Part shown: positions 17,940 to 26,425 of the stretch, one piece after another
Position numbering within the stretch: the stretch's first letter is position 1
Layout of the letters: every line of letters starts with the position of its first letter
From: UMGS172 sp964424555
GTDB lineage: Bacteria > Bacillota > Clostridia > Oscillospirales > Acutalibacteraceae
DNA length: 43,183 nucleotides
Direction: 5' to 3'
Assembly: GCA_964424555.1 (NCBI GenBank)
Contig: CAYRIX010000016.1
Location: 1-43,183, forward strand
Translations under genes and position numbers: made by a program
The notes under the pieces: generated by a model
The model's input: the letters and a program-made list of their open reading frames with translations, nothing else
Databases searched by the model: none
Told to the model about the DNA's origin: nothing

Positions 17940-18161
17940 ATGCTGATCTATGTTAAGTATTTTTTGACATGGCTTTTGTTCATGGCTCTTATTGCAGGAA
18001 TAACTCTGCTTGTACCCAAGCTGGCTCCCAAGATCGATAAATGGCGTGCCGAGAAGAAGGCTAAGATGAAGAGGGAAGAGGAGCTTATAAGCACACAGGA
18101 GGAAGAGGCTTCTCAACAAGCACAAACCGACGGTGTATCGGTTGAAGATGCAGAGAAATAG
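17940..18161 (+). CDS. 73-residue membrane-anchored coiled-coil protein
   Basis: An N-terminal hydrophobic helix (about 5-27, FLTWLLFMALIAGITLLVP) is followed by a basic, then acidic, helical tail (KWRAEKKAKMKREEELI). The strong ribosome site AAGGAG lies 8 nt before the ATG. It lies 12 bp after htpG and just before a strong terminator, so it is the last gene of the zapA-htpG group. No family is recognised. Confidence 0.75.
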   Translation: MLIYVKYFLTWLLFMALIAGITLLVPKLAPKIDKWRAEKKAKMKREEELISTQEEEASQQAQTDGVSVEDAEK

Positions 18162-18201
18162 CGTCAAATACTGCAGCACCGAAGCTTTTCTCAATTTATA
18201 T

Positions 18202-18254
18202 CAAAATATAAGGGGCGGATACAATCCGCCCCTTATATTTTGCATATTTTTTTA
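18202..18254 (+). terminator. Strong Rho-independent terminator
   Basis: A perfect 19-bp stem (18202-18220 with 18224-18242) has a 3-nt loop and is followed by ATATTTTTTT. It ends the zapA-htpG group. On the minus strand the stem ends in TTTTG, so it may also stop the XRE transcript. Confidence 0.85.
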
Positions 18255-18294
18255 TAACGGTTATAACTGTTATATAAAGTTACCATATCAAGAA

Positions 18295-18576
18295 TCAATT
18301 CCTTGAAAACAGATAGTCTAACGATACCTTTAGCACCTTTGAGATTGCGTCAATTTCAATGTCTGTAATAGCACGCTCACCGTTTTCGATACGTGATATT
18401 GATCCACGACACACATAAACCGCCATTAATTCCAACTGGTTTGAAAGCTGTTGCTGACTTAATCCGGCATTCAAGCGTGCTTCTTTTATTCGCTTACCTA
18501 TAATATTAAAATTTTCGTTTTCGACAATTCTTTTCATAAAATCAATAGTTCGTAAGCTTGTTACTTTTTTGCCCAT
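18295..18576 (-). CDS. XRE-family helix-turn-helix regulator
   Basis: This 93-residue protein is nearly all DNA-binding domain: IGKRIKEARLNAGLSQQQLSNQL, then CRGSISRIENGERAITDIEIDAISKVLKVSLDYLF. This is the Cro/CI-type fold used by small repressors. The ATG at 18576 lies inside the end of trkH (16-bp overlap). A second Met at 18537 is an equally good start and would give 80 residues. Neither has a clear ribosome site, so translation probably depends on the upstream trkH reading. Its place at the end of the potassium-uptake operon suggests, but does not prove, control of that operon. Confidence 0.8.
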   Translation of the reverse strand: MGKKVTSLRTIDFMKRIVENENFNIIGKRIKEARLNAGLSQQQLSNQLELMAVYVCRGSISRIENGERAITDIEIDAISKVLKVSLDYLFSRN

Positions 18577-20015
18577 GTCAGAGGCGAGAATGTCAGTAAC
18601 AAGGGGAAAATTTCAAGACGGCCTAACAGCATAGCCATGGATAACAACCACGTGGATGCATCGGAGTAAGGAGCATAGCTGCCCATTGGGCCCACAGCGC
18701 CGAGTCCAGGTCCGATATTATTAAAACATGCGGCGGTTGCGGTAAAGGTGGTCTCAAAGTCGAACGGCTCGAGTGATAACATCAACAGTATGATAAAAAA
18801 GATTATCATGTAAACCACAAAGTAACTGCTGACCGAATGAAGCGTTGGTTTGTCGAGTGTTTTGCCCTCAAACCTCACCGAATTAACCGATCTCGGGTGT
18901 ATCATGTGGCGGAGGTCACGTTTGACGGCCTTGAACATCAGCATAACACGGGAGACCTTTAATCCGCCTGCCGTAGAGCCTGCACAGCCGCCGATAAACA
19001 TCAGCACGACCAATATCATTTTTGAAAACTGAGGCCAAAGGTTAAAATCAACCGAGGAGTAGCCCGTTGTGGTGATTATGGACGCAACCTGAAACGCCGA
19101 ATGGCGTATCGTGTCAGAAAGGTTATTATAGACATTGGCCATGGTCGTTGAGATGTTTATCACGATGGCCGCCACAGCAACTGTAACAATGCCTAAATAA
19201 CACCACAGCTCACTTGATTTAATTGCTGCTTTAAATCGTCTGATGAGGATAAGACAGTAAAGGTTGAAGTTTATGCCGAACAACAGCATGAACACCGTAA
19301 TGATCCATTGGCTGTAGGCACTGTAGCCGCCGACACTGTCGGCCTTGATGCCAAAGCCGCCCGTACCTGCCGTGCCGAATGAGTGAAGGAGACTGTCAAA
19401 CAAATTCATGTCGCCGCACCACAGCAAAACCGTCATCACTACTGTCATTGCTATATACACAAGGTAGAGTATCTTGGCGGTATCCTTAACCTTGGGTGCG
19501 ACCTTGCCGACAATAGGTCCCGGCATTTCGGCACGCATGATGTGAACACTCCGTCCAGATTCCGACGGAAGGATTGCCATGATAAACACAAGTATTCCCA
19601 TTCCGCCGATCCAATGTGTAAAGCTTCGCCAGAAGAGCATACACTTGCTTAAAGTCTCAACCTCGGTCAATATAGAAGCTCCCGTGGTGGTGAAGCCGCT
19701 GACCGTTTCAAAAAATGCGTCGGTGTAGGACGGTATCTCACCGCTGAGATAAAACGGCATTGCACCGAAAAGCGAAATCACTATCCATGACAGCGCAACT
19801 ATTGCGAAGCCCTCACGGGCAAAAAGGGTTCGGTTGCTTTTTTTGAAAAGCATGTTAAGACCCAAACCGAATAAAAAGGTTACGGCGGCGGTGACAAGAA
19901 ACCACCAAGTCGAGCCTTCGCCGTATATCAATCCGACGGCAAACGGCAGTAGCATGAGGATGGCCACGATCGTTAATATCCGTCCGAGCATATAAAACAC
20001 AAATTTTTTATTCAT
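18561..20015 (-). CDS. trkH: TrkH-type potassium transporter membrane subunit
   Basis: This 484-residue membrane protein has four pore-loop repeats with the expected filter glycines: SGFTTTGAS, GTAGTGGFG, TTTGYSS and NNIGPG. That is the fourfold pseudo-symmetric fold of TrkH/KtrB potassium channels. It also has the typical FFETVSGFTTTG and GGCAGSTAGG segments. It lies 9 bp after the trkA gene, and the two products normally assemble as channel and cytosolic gating ring. The last 16 bp overlap the XRE gene. Confidence 0.93.
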   Translation of the reverse strand: MNKKFVFYMLGRILTIVAILMLLPFAVGLIYGEGSTWWFLVTAAVTFLFGLGLNMLFKKSNRTLFAREGFAIVALSWIVISLFGAMPFYLSGEIPSYTDAFFETVSGFTTTGASILTEVETLSKCMLFWRSFTHWIGGMGILVFIMAILPSESGRSVHIMRAEMPGPIVGKVAPKVKDTAKILYLVYIAMTVVMTVLLWCGDMNLFDSLLHSFGTAGTGGFGIKADSVGGYSAYSQWIITVFMLLFGINFNLYCLILIRRFKAAIKSSELWCYLGIVTVAVAAIVINISTTMANVYNNLSDTIRHSAFQVASIITTTGYSSVDFNLWPQFSKMILVVLMFIGGCAGSTAGGLKVSRVMLMFKAVKRDLRHMIHPRSVNSVRFEGKTLDKPTLHSVSSYFVVYMIIFFIILLMLSLEPFDFETTFTATAACFNNIGPGLGAVGPMGSYAPYSDASTWLLSMAMLLGRLEIFPLLLTFSPLTWAKK

Positions 20016-20024
20016 GATGCAAAC

Positions 20025-21383
20025 CTACTTCAGAATGTCGTCAAGGTCGCCAAGTCGGTGCTCAGACGAAATAACAACCACGCTGTCACCTGACAGTATC
20101 ATATCATCACCTGCAGGGATAACGGTTTTGTTGTTGCGGATGATGCCTGCAATAAGTATACCTTTTTTGCTCTCAAGCTCTTTTAGAGGAATGCCGACAA
20201 CCTTTGAGTCGGATTTGACATTGAATTCAAGAGCCTCGGCCTTTCCGTCGGCTATCTTGTAGAGCGTCTCAATATTACTGCCCATTGAATTTTCGAGTGC
20301 ACGGGCATAACTAACTATAACATCGCCAATTATCTTCTTGGGTGAAACAACACTGTCAAGACCAAGGTTTTCGGCCATGCCGACAAGCTCGTCACGGTTG
20401 ACCTTGGCGATGACCTTGTCAACGTTCTGGTTTGACGCAAAAATGGACAAAAGTATATTTGCCTCATCCATATTCGTCAAAGCCACAAAGGCATCTAGCG
20501 AACCGATGCCCTCTTCAAGCAAAAGCTCCTGCTGTGCTCCGTCGCCGTTTAAGATGACGGCCTTGGGTATAGCCTCACTTAAGCGTTCGCAAATCTCGGG
20601 GTTACGCTCGATTATCTTGACCGAGCCACCTGTTTCAAGCAGCATTTCGGCGAGGTAGTGGGCAGTGCGACTGCCGCCCAAAAGCATGACGTTTTTGGCC
20701 TGCTTTTTGTATGTTCCGAGGCTTTTGAAGAGCTTTTGAAGCTCGGACGGTGAGGCGGTCATGCCTATCCAGTCACCGCTGGATAGTTTGAAGTTACCGT
20801 CGGGAATGAAAACCCTGTCTTCACGACGGACGTAGCAGACCAGCACCTTAGCCTTGTATTTTTGCCGCATTTCCATAAGGCTCAATCCATCCAGAACTGA
20901 GTCGGATTTGAGACGGATCTCCATCATTTCAAGATTGCCTCTTGAGAATGTCTCGATTTTCACAGCGGATGGGAATTTCAGTATTTTATAAAGCTCTCGT
21001 GCTGCCAAAAGCTCAGGGTTTATGCACATAGAGAGCTCAAGATTGTCCTTCATAAAACCAAGGCTCTTGTCATTGTATTCAGGGTTTCTGACACGGGCAA
21101 TGGTGTGCTTTGCACCCATTTTTCGGGCCAAGAAGCAGGCGAGCATATTAAGCTCGTCCGAGCCCGTGACCGACACAAACAGGTCGGCGTCGGAGGTGCC
21201 TGCCTCGTCTAATATATCAGAGTCGGCACCGTTACCGCAAAGCCCCATAACGTCGTAAACATTAGCAATCTCATTTAAAAATCCTGCATCGTTATCAACT
21301 GCCACAATGTCGTGACCCTCTGATACAAGGCTGGCTATGATGGTTGCACCAATGTTGCCGCAACCCACTAAGATTATTTTCAT
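20025..21383 (-). CDS. trkA: TrkA potassium-uptake regulatory subunit
   Basis: This 452-residue protein has two RCK repeats. Each has a Rossmann NAD(H)/nucleotide-binding half (MKIILVGCGNIGATI at 1-15, and NVMLLGGSRTAHYLAE near 226) and a C-terminal TrkA-C half. It forms the cytosolic ring that gates TrkH in response to nucleotides. The Met at 21383 is chosen because GAGGGGATCTT lies immediately upstream; a start seven codons earlier lacks a ribosome site. It is the first gene of the trkA-trkH-XRE operon. Confidence 0.93.
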   Translation of the reverse strand: MKIILVGCGNIGATIIASLVSEGHDIVAVDNDAGFLNEIANVYDVMGLCGNGADSDILDEAGTSDADLFVSVTGSDELNMLACFLARKMGAKHTIARVRNPEYNDKSLGFMKDNLELSMCINPELLAARELYKILKFPSAVKIETFSRGNLEMMEIRLKSDSVLDGLSLMEMRQKYKAKVLVCYVRREDRVFIPDGNFKLSSGDWIGMTASPSELQKLFKSLGTYKKQAKNVMLLGGSRTAHYLAEMLLETGGSVKIIERNPEICERLSEAIPKAVILNGDGAQQELLLEEGIGSLDAFVALTNMDEANILLSIFASNQNVDKVIAKVNRDELVGMAENLGLDSVVSPKKIIGDVIVSYARALENSMGSNIETLYKIADGKAEALEFNVKSDSKVVGIPLKELESKKGILIAGIIRNNKTVIPAGDDMILSGDSVVVISSEHRLGDLDDILK

Positions 21384-21418
21384 AAGATCCCCTCGATAAA
21401 ACATTATGCTTGGTTATT

Positions 21419-21447
21419 ATTATACTATATTTCCTGCAATAAATCAA
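21419..21447 (-). promoter_or_regulatory. Sigma-A promoter for trkA
   Basis: On the minus strand TTGATT (21447-21442) and TATAAT (21424-21419) are 17 bp apart. The -35 box begins 7 bp past the terminator of the upstream citrate synthase gene. Confidence 0.8.
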
Positions 21448-21453
21448 CATTGC

Positions 21454-21491
21454 AAAAAGGAACGGACAATGAGAATTGTCCGTTCCTTTTT
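21454..21491 (-). terminator. Terminator of the citrate synthase gene
   Basis: A perfect 17-bp stem (21454-21470 with 21475-21491) has a GAGA loop and ends in five T on the minus strand. The citrate synthase stop codon (21490-21488) lies inside the stem. Confidence 0.85.
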
Positions 21492-22851
21492 ATCTGTCCT
21501 TAAGCGGTTTGTATTCAATGTCGGATTTAACATTGATATATGCAGGACGTATTATTTTTCCTGCGTTCTGGATCTCTTCTATTCGGTGAGCACTCCAGCC
21601 TGCGATTCGTGATACGGCAAAGATGGGAGTGAACAGCTCACACGGTAGCTCAAGCATACGGTAAACAAGTCCCGAGTAGAAGTCGACATTCGGGCTTACC
21701 CCTTTGTACATCTTGCGCTTTTCGGCAATTATCTCAGGAGCAAGCTCGGCAACCGTCTGATAAAGCGCAAACTCCTCATGACAGCCCTTTTCGAGCGAAA
21801 GTGCTTCGGCATAGTGCCTTAAAATATCGGATCTCGGATCGGACAGGGAATATACGGCATGACCCATTCCGTATATCAGACCCGCTTTATCAAAGGCCTG
21901 TTTATCCAAAAGCTTAACAAGATAATCCTTTATCTGACCCTTGTCACGGGTGTCGATGCTCTGCTTCATATCATCAAACATCTTGACCACCTTGATGTTA
22001 GCACCGCCGTGGCGAGGGCCTTTGAGCGAGCCTAATGCCGCCGATACTGCTGAATAGGTGTCGGTACCCGAGGACGTTACGACATGTGTGGTAAAGGTCG
22101 AGTTGTTGCCGCCGCCGTGTTCTGCGTGGAGCACCATTGCAAGGTCAAGCAGCTTTGCCTCAAGATCGGTAAATTCACCGCTTTCACGAAGGAGACTCAG
22201 CAGATTTTCGGCAGTGGAATATTCGGGCTTAGGAAGATGTATAAACAAGCTTTTGCCTTGATGGTAGTGTAAATACGACTGATAACTGTAGACGCTGAGC
22301 ATCGGGAATACGGCAATGAGCTGCATGCATTGGCGAAGCACGTTGGCAACACTGATGTCATCGGGATTGTCGTCATAGGCATACAATGCCAGTACTGAAC
22401 GGGAAAGAATATTCATCATATCCTTGCCGGGTGCTTTGAGTATCATATCACGCACAAATGAGGTCGGAAGTGAGCGGTAATCGGACAACTCGTTTGAAAA
22501 CTCGGTCAACTCCTCGGCATTTGGCAGTTCGGAAAACAGCAGGAGATACACTGCCTCTTCAAAGCCGAAACGGTCATCAGAGCTAAAGCCCCTGACAAGG
22601 TCACGAATATTGACCCCTCGGTAACACAGCTCTCCGTGGCAGGGCACTGTATTACCGTTTTCATCCTTTTTCTTGGCGGTTATCCGCGACACCTCGGTCA
22701 AGCCTGTTACAACACCGTTGCCGTTCATGTCACGCAAGCCTCGATTTACATGATGCTGTGAATACATCTCGGGTGCGATGCGGTTATTTCCACAGGATTT
22801 CTCGGCCATTTTTTCAATATAAGCTGTGATTTCGGAGTAGGAGTTTTTCAA
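21490..22851 (-). CDS. gltA: Citrate synthase
   Basis: This 453-residue enzyme condenses oxaloacetate and acetyl-CoA to citrate. Substrate and catalytic motifs are visible: LHAEHGGGNNST, GPRHGGAN, GMGHAVY with the catalytic His, PNVDFYSG with the catalytic Asp, and GWSAHRIEE with a substrate-binding Arg. It resembles the Clostridial citrate synthases with an extended N-terminus (about 60 residues). The start is TTG at 22851, with GAGGT upstream. No aconitase or isocitrate dehydrogenase is adjacent, so in this anaerobe it probably serves glutamate synthesis instead of a full cycle. Confidence 0.94.
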   Translation of the reverse strand: MKNSYSEITAYIEKMAEKSCGNNRIAPEMYSQHHVNRGLRDMNGNGVVTGLTEVSRITAKKKDENGNTVPCHGELCYRGVNIRDLVRGFSSDDRFGFEEAVYLLLFSELPNAEELTEFSNELSDYRSLPTSFVRDMILKAPGKDMMNILSRSVLALYAYDDNPDDISVANVLRQCMQLIAVFPMLSVYSYQSYLHYHQGKSLFIHLPKPEYSTAENLLSLLRESGEFTDLEAKLLDLAMVLHAEHGGGNNSTFTTHVVTSSGTDTYSAVSAALGSLKGPRHGGANIKVVKMFDDMKQSIDTRDKGQIKDYLVKLLDKQAFDKAGLIYGMGHAVYSLSDPRSDILRHYAEALSLEKGCHEEFALYQTVAELAPEIIAEKRKMYKGVSPNVDFYSGLVYRMLELPCELFTPIFAVSRIAGWSAHRIEEIQNAGKIIRPAYINVKSDIEYKPLKDR

Positions 22852-22898
22852 TTTTGTACCTCACTTTTTAATGGGATTTGTTTTTACTTATATGTAAT

Positions 22899-22927
22899 AT
22901 TTTACCACAGATTTCATTCTAAATCAA
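22899..22927 (-). promoter_or_regulatory. Sigma-A promoter for citrate synthase
   Basis: On the minus strand TTGATT (22927-22922) and TAAAAT (22904-22899) are 17 bp apart. The -35 box touches a long inverted repeat (22925-22987). Confidence 0.75.
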
Positions 22928-22987
22928 CAGCTCTTATGTTAAGGATGTGTTAATATAAGCAAAGGAAAGAGCTGTTGGTTCCGCTGG
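22925..22987. repeat. Inverted repeat between citrate synthase promoter and AraC gene
   Basis: CAACAGCTCTT (22925-22935) is repeated inverted at 22977-22987. A second inverted pair nests inside it (CTTATGTTAA 22933-22942 with TTAATATAAG 22950-22959). It overlaps the -35 box of the citrate synthase promoter and lies just past the AraC stop codon. It could be an operator or a weak terminator. Confidence 0.55.
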
Positions 22988-22992
22988 ACTTT

Positions 22993-23280
22993 CTAATCAC
23001 TTTGCTGTTTTTGGTATGCGGCAGGGGAGACACCTATTTTTGCCTTGAAGACCTTACTGAAGTAAAGGCGGTCTGAAAAGCCTGTTTGCTTTGCAACGCT
23101 GTCTATATCATATCCCTCCTGAAAAAGCCGGGCAGCTTTTTCAATGCGAAGGCTGTTAAGGTATTTCATAGGACTTAGCCCCAAATGGTATTTGAGCTGT
23201 TTAATTAGCCAACTTTGGCCGATATAGTTCATTTGAACCAATGTTTCAAGATATATTTCCCCGTTATAGTGCTCTTCCAT
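22993..23280 (-). CDS. AraC-type DNA-binding domain only, probably truncated
   Basis: These 95 residues are exactly the two-helix-turn-helix DNA-binding module of AraC/XylS regulators (YLETLVQMNYIGQSWLIKQLKYHLGLSPMKYLN, in shorter segments RIEKAARLFQ and TGFSDRLYFSKVF). The ligand-binding N-terminal domain found in most family members is missing. The ATG falls right at the domain edge, with no ribosome site. The upstream DNA is occupied by the promoter of the divergent metallo-beta-lactamase gene. It may be a remnant of a full regulator or a rare stand-alone domain. Confidence 0.65.
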   Translation of the reverse strand: MEEHYNGEIYLETLVQMNYIGQSWLIKQLKYHLGLSPMKYLNSLRIEKAARLFQEGYDIDSVAKQTGFSDRLYFSKVFKAKIGVSPAAYQKQQSD

Positions 23281-23321
23281 ATATTGAACGGTACATTAAA
23301 TTAATAACGTACAAAATATTG

Positions 23322-23350
23322 TTGATTTTAAGCAGAAGCGGGTATATAAT
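23322..23350 (+). promoter_or_regulatory. Sigma-A promoter for the metallo-beta-lactamase-fold gene
   Basis: TTGATT (23322-23327) and TATAAT (23345-23350) are 17 bp apart, with a short leader to the ATG at 23391. Confidence 0.8.
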
Positions 23351-23390
23351 TACCATATAAATACATGTTTTGGCGAAAGAGGTTGTTTTT

Positions 23391-24164
23391 ATGGCTGTTT
23401 TGAAAATCTTAGGATCTTGCTCCGGAACTGAGCCTATACCTAACCGCAGGCATACATCGGTCGTGTTAACGGCAAACGACCGCAACTATTTCTTTGATGC
23501 GGGAGAGAACTGCTCGATAGCCGCTCACCTTGGCGGCATTGATGTATGCAATACCCGTGCTATATTCATTTCGCATACCCATTATGACCATGTTGGCGGT
23601 CTAATGGGTCTGTTTTGGACCTTCAGAAAGCTTTACAACCGATATAAGACCCCTATTGCCGACGGTGAGATCAAACTGTTTATTCCCGAAATCGAGGTTT
23701 GGGAGCACATACACGGCGCACTGAAATTCTCCGAGAATAATTTTAACATCAATTTTAAAATTACGGTCGATACACCTCGGCTTGGCACGTTTTATCAAGA
23801 CGAAAACATCAAGGTGACCGCATTCGAGTCACACCATTTGCCGCTTGGCTGTAATGGTCATATACGTTCTTTTTCGTTTAAGATTGACGCAAAAGGCAAA
23901 ACGGTCGTTTTTTCGGGCGATGTTAAGGGCATGGACGATCTTATAGACACGGTGGGAGACGGCTGTGACATTTTGCTTTGCGAAACGGGTCACCACAAGG
24001 TGAGCGACGTTTGTGCATTTGCCGAAGCTCACAATGTGGGCAGGCTGATACTCATTCACCATGGCCGTGAAATACTAGAAGAGCGTCCAAGCGTTAAACA
24101 GGCCGTTGATGCCTGCAAAATACCTGTCGAAATGGCTTATGACGGTTACTCTTTGGAGTTTTAA
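23391..24164 (+). CDS. Metallo-beta-lactamase-fold hydrolase (RNase Z-like)
   Basis: This 257-residue protein has the metal-binding motif HTHYDH (62-67), then ESHHLP, FSGD and IHHG, which supply the remaining ligands of a binuclear zinc centre. Its N-terminus (VLKILGSCSGTEPIPNRRHTS) resembles the RNase Z/AtsA-like branch. The substrate is not predictable; it could be an RNA or a cyclic phosphodiester. The ATG at 23391 has AGAGG upstream; an earlier in-frame TTG does not. It converges on the phosphoesterase-PHP gene through a shared terminator. Confidence 0.85.
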   Translation: MAVLKILGSCSGTEPIPNRRHTSVVLTANDRNYFFDAGENCSIAAHLGGIDVCNTRAIFISHTHYDHVGGLMGLFWTFRKLYNRYKTPIADGEIKLFIPEIEVWEHIHGALKFSENNFNINFKITVDTPRLGTFYQDENIKVTAFESHHLPLGCNGHIRSFSFKIDAKGKTVVFSGDVKGMDDLIDTVGDGCDILLCETGHHKVSDVCAFAEAHNVGRLILIHHGREILEERPSVKQAVDACKIPVEMAYDGYSLEF

Positions 24165-24179
24165 CAGCATTACAAAACA

Positions 24180-24213
24180 CAAGCGGCAGTCGATGTAAAT
24201 CGACTGCCGCTTG
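24180..24213. terminator. Bidirectional terminator between convergent genes
   Basis: A perfect 15-bp stem (24180-24194 with 24199-24213) has a GTAA loop and AT-rich flanks on both sides. It separates the convergent genes ending at 24164 and 24218. Confidence 0.8.
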
Positions 24214-24217
24214 ATTA

Positions 24218-26392
24218 TTATTCAAGATATATTGGATTGGTGAAGAACAGAGGCTTAGGCTCGATTTCGTTCGACCACACCTCAAGGCGAACGGGACAGC
24301 AATCATACTGACCCTTGGTTACTGAAAATGCCAACTCAAAAGAAGTAGTTGTAACGGTGTGCTGTTCAAAGACCTCGCCTGCACGGATGATTTTAAGCAG
24401 GACGGGTTCGGTCAGATGGGTCAGTTTTACATAGGCTTCGACCTCACTGTTGCATTTCAAGGTGTCGCCTATCGTAGCGTTGCCGATCTTGAACTCCCAT
24501 TTCGATTTCCAACGAATTGGGTTGCCAAGGCAAATTTTACCCTTTCGCATCGATCGTTCAAGAGTCTCCTGCACACGGTCACGGGCAAGTATCCAACTGC
24601 CGAAGTTGTTGCCGTCAAGCCATCCCACCTTGGAATTATGGCTGTCGCTGTCACCGTAGCCAACCAGCTTCAGACCTCGGATGGCCAATTCGTCCCACAC
24701 CTTCATATGCTCCTCGATAGAAAAACCGTACCGTCCCTCGGGGAAGCCGACCTCAAGCAGCTGTGCGCCGCCGAAACGGGTCTCAAGCCCAAGAGACACC
24801 ATATCCCGAATAGCCTTTTCGTGTTCTTCGGGCGGAGTTTTCTTTAAATCGCTGAACATGTGGTTATAAGCGAAGGTGGCATCCTTTGATTGCAGATATT
24901 TTGCACCTGTCTCATCCGATCTTACATAACCTGTCTTGCTGTAATCGGTAACAGGCACGTAGGCCGAGAAGCAGTTCTGATGGTGACCGTATGACATCTC
25001 AAAGCCCGAGCAGACAGCAACGCCAAAGCGTTTGGCAATGGTGTGGCCCAAGGTCTTCTGGCGCTTTCTAACATCCTCCGCAACGTATTTTCGGCCAATG
25101 TGAAAACGCTTTACCCGTATATCCCCTGAAACGGCGGTGACAGTGATATAAAGCAGGGCGTTATCCTGCCCAAAATCGGGGTCAAAGCATAGCACATCAT
25201 CCGAGATTTTAAAGACATAGACCCCATCCGCCGTTCGCTCGACCGATTTGAACCAGCCGTCGTGTTTGGCGTTACCGATACCGTAGTAAAGGTGCTGAAG
25301 TTCCAGGTCCTCGGGACGTTGAGAAAGGGTGAAATCGACCAGTGCCGAAGCGCCCTCCTCCAACGACATTTGCAAGGTCACGGTAACATCGGCAAACAAT
25401 GACACCTGATGCTTTTTGCCAACACTTTTGAAGGTTGCACCGTCGCCCTCGCTCAGCAAAAGTGAGTATCCCTCACTGTCGGGTACGCTCAGTGCCGGTG
25501 TGTCATCGTCTCGATACCAGCCTGCCTTGAGGTCGGATCTGAGAGCGTCGCCCTCGCTTGTCAGTTCAAAGGTTTCAATACAACCTCTGAGTCGATTCAT
25601 TCTGATATCGTGCTCGGTTATGAAAATGGCATCATAGCCTGCTTTTTTGGCCTCGACCGCATGTGACCGCACGCTCGAAAAATCCTCAGCACCTGCGTGC
25701 AGGTGCATCTGTGTCAAAAACCAACGTTCCTTTGACGGTAACCGCCATTGACGGCCGTTTTCGGATCGTAAAATCACCTTATTGCCGTTTTCATCGATCT
25801 CGATCTTGTCGTCAAATTCCATAGGTTCGTCGGCAGGAATGCGCAAAAACCGTTTGGTGGCAGTGTCGATGACCGTCCAGAAAAAGTCGCCGTTCAAATA
25901 TATAGGGCCGCTCTCCAAGTCTTGGGGCGGATAATGAGGATCGAACCTTGCGGTGTGTCCCGAAAGGGCAAAATCAACATCGCCTGCATCCACAAACGGG
26001 AAGTGGTCGATCAAAAATTTAACCCCGAAAAGCTCCAAAACGGTATGATTTTGCAAGACCGAAACGTTTTCCTCGCCCTCGATAAGAACGAGGTCATCGT
26101 TGTTGCCGTAGGTGAAGATAAGCGGACAGTCGGCTGTTTTCAGTATCTTCATCAGCTCCTTAAGACCTGCTTCATAGGCTTGTCGATCGGATTCAAGACG
26201 TCCTACCTTGTATTCATCGGCACAGTCGCCCGTGTGGATAATGCGAGCGGGTCGCACCACTGCTAAAAACCTGCGCAAAGCGTCATACTGACAGGTCGCC
26301 GTGTCCGAAATATGCAACACAACAGGTCCTTTGGCCTCTTTGACGAACTTGGCAACCTCGTTCCAATACCGATCTGCGATGTTAAAACGCAT
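24218..26392 (-). CDS. Calcineurin-like phosphoesterase fused to an interrupted PHP domain
   Basis: This 724-residue cytosolic protein carries two phosphoesterase-type domains. Residues about 20-185 resemble YfcE/MJ0936-type metallophosphoesterases: HISD (Asp30), HTGD (Asp56), YGNND (97-99), DH (130) and SGHT (146). The usual His of the D-x-H motif and the last His of GHxH are absent, so the metal centre may be incomplete. A linker follows, then a PHP domain with HLH (230-232), TEHD (260-262), SGFEMS (Glu465), YNHM (510-511) and GDSDSHN (581-586). Between TEHD and GFE lie about 200 residues, including a beta-rich, carbohydrate-module-like stretch (about 290-435), so the PHP fold seems split by an insertion. 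A C-terminal beta domain (about 610-724) completes it. AGGGTGATAAG precedes the ATG. Function is unknown. Confidence 0.82.
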   Translation of the reverse strand: MRFNIADRYWNEVAKFVKEAKGPVVLHISDTATCQYDALRRFLAVVRPARIIHTGDCADEYKVGRLESDRQAYEAGLKELMKILKTADCPLIFTYGNNDDLVLIEGEENVSVLQNHTVLELFGVKFLIDHFPFVDAGDVDFALSGHTARFDPHYPPQDLESGPIYLNGDFFWTVIDTATKRFLRIPADEPMEFDDKIEIDENGNKVILRSENGRQWRLPSKERWFLTQMHLHAGAEDFSSVRSHAVEAKKAGYDAIFITEHDIRMNRLRGCIETFELTSEGDALRSDLKAGWYRDDDTPALSVPDSEGYSLLLSEGDGATFKSVGKKHQVSLFADVTVTLQMSLEEGASALVDFTLSQRPEDLELQHLYYGIGNAKHDGWFKSVERTADGVYVFKISDDVLCFDPDFGQDNALLYITVTAVSGDIRVKRFHIGRKYVAEDVRKRQKTLGHTIAKRFGVAVCSGFEMSYGHHQNCFSAYVPVTDYSKTGYVRSDETGAKYLQSKDATFAYNHMFSDLKKTPPEEHEKAIRDMVSLGLETRFGGAQLLEVGFPEGRYGFSIEEHMKVWDELAIRGLKLVGYGDSDSHNSKVGWLDGNNFGSWILARDRVQETLERSMRKGKICLGNPIRWKSKWEFKIGNATIGDTLKCNSEVEAYVKLTHLTEPVLLKIIRAGEVFEQHTVTTTSFELAFSVTKGQYDCCPVRLEVWSNEIEPKPLFFTNPIYLE

Positions 26393-26425
26393 CTTATCAC
26401 CCTAACGATTTTGATATATATACAT

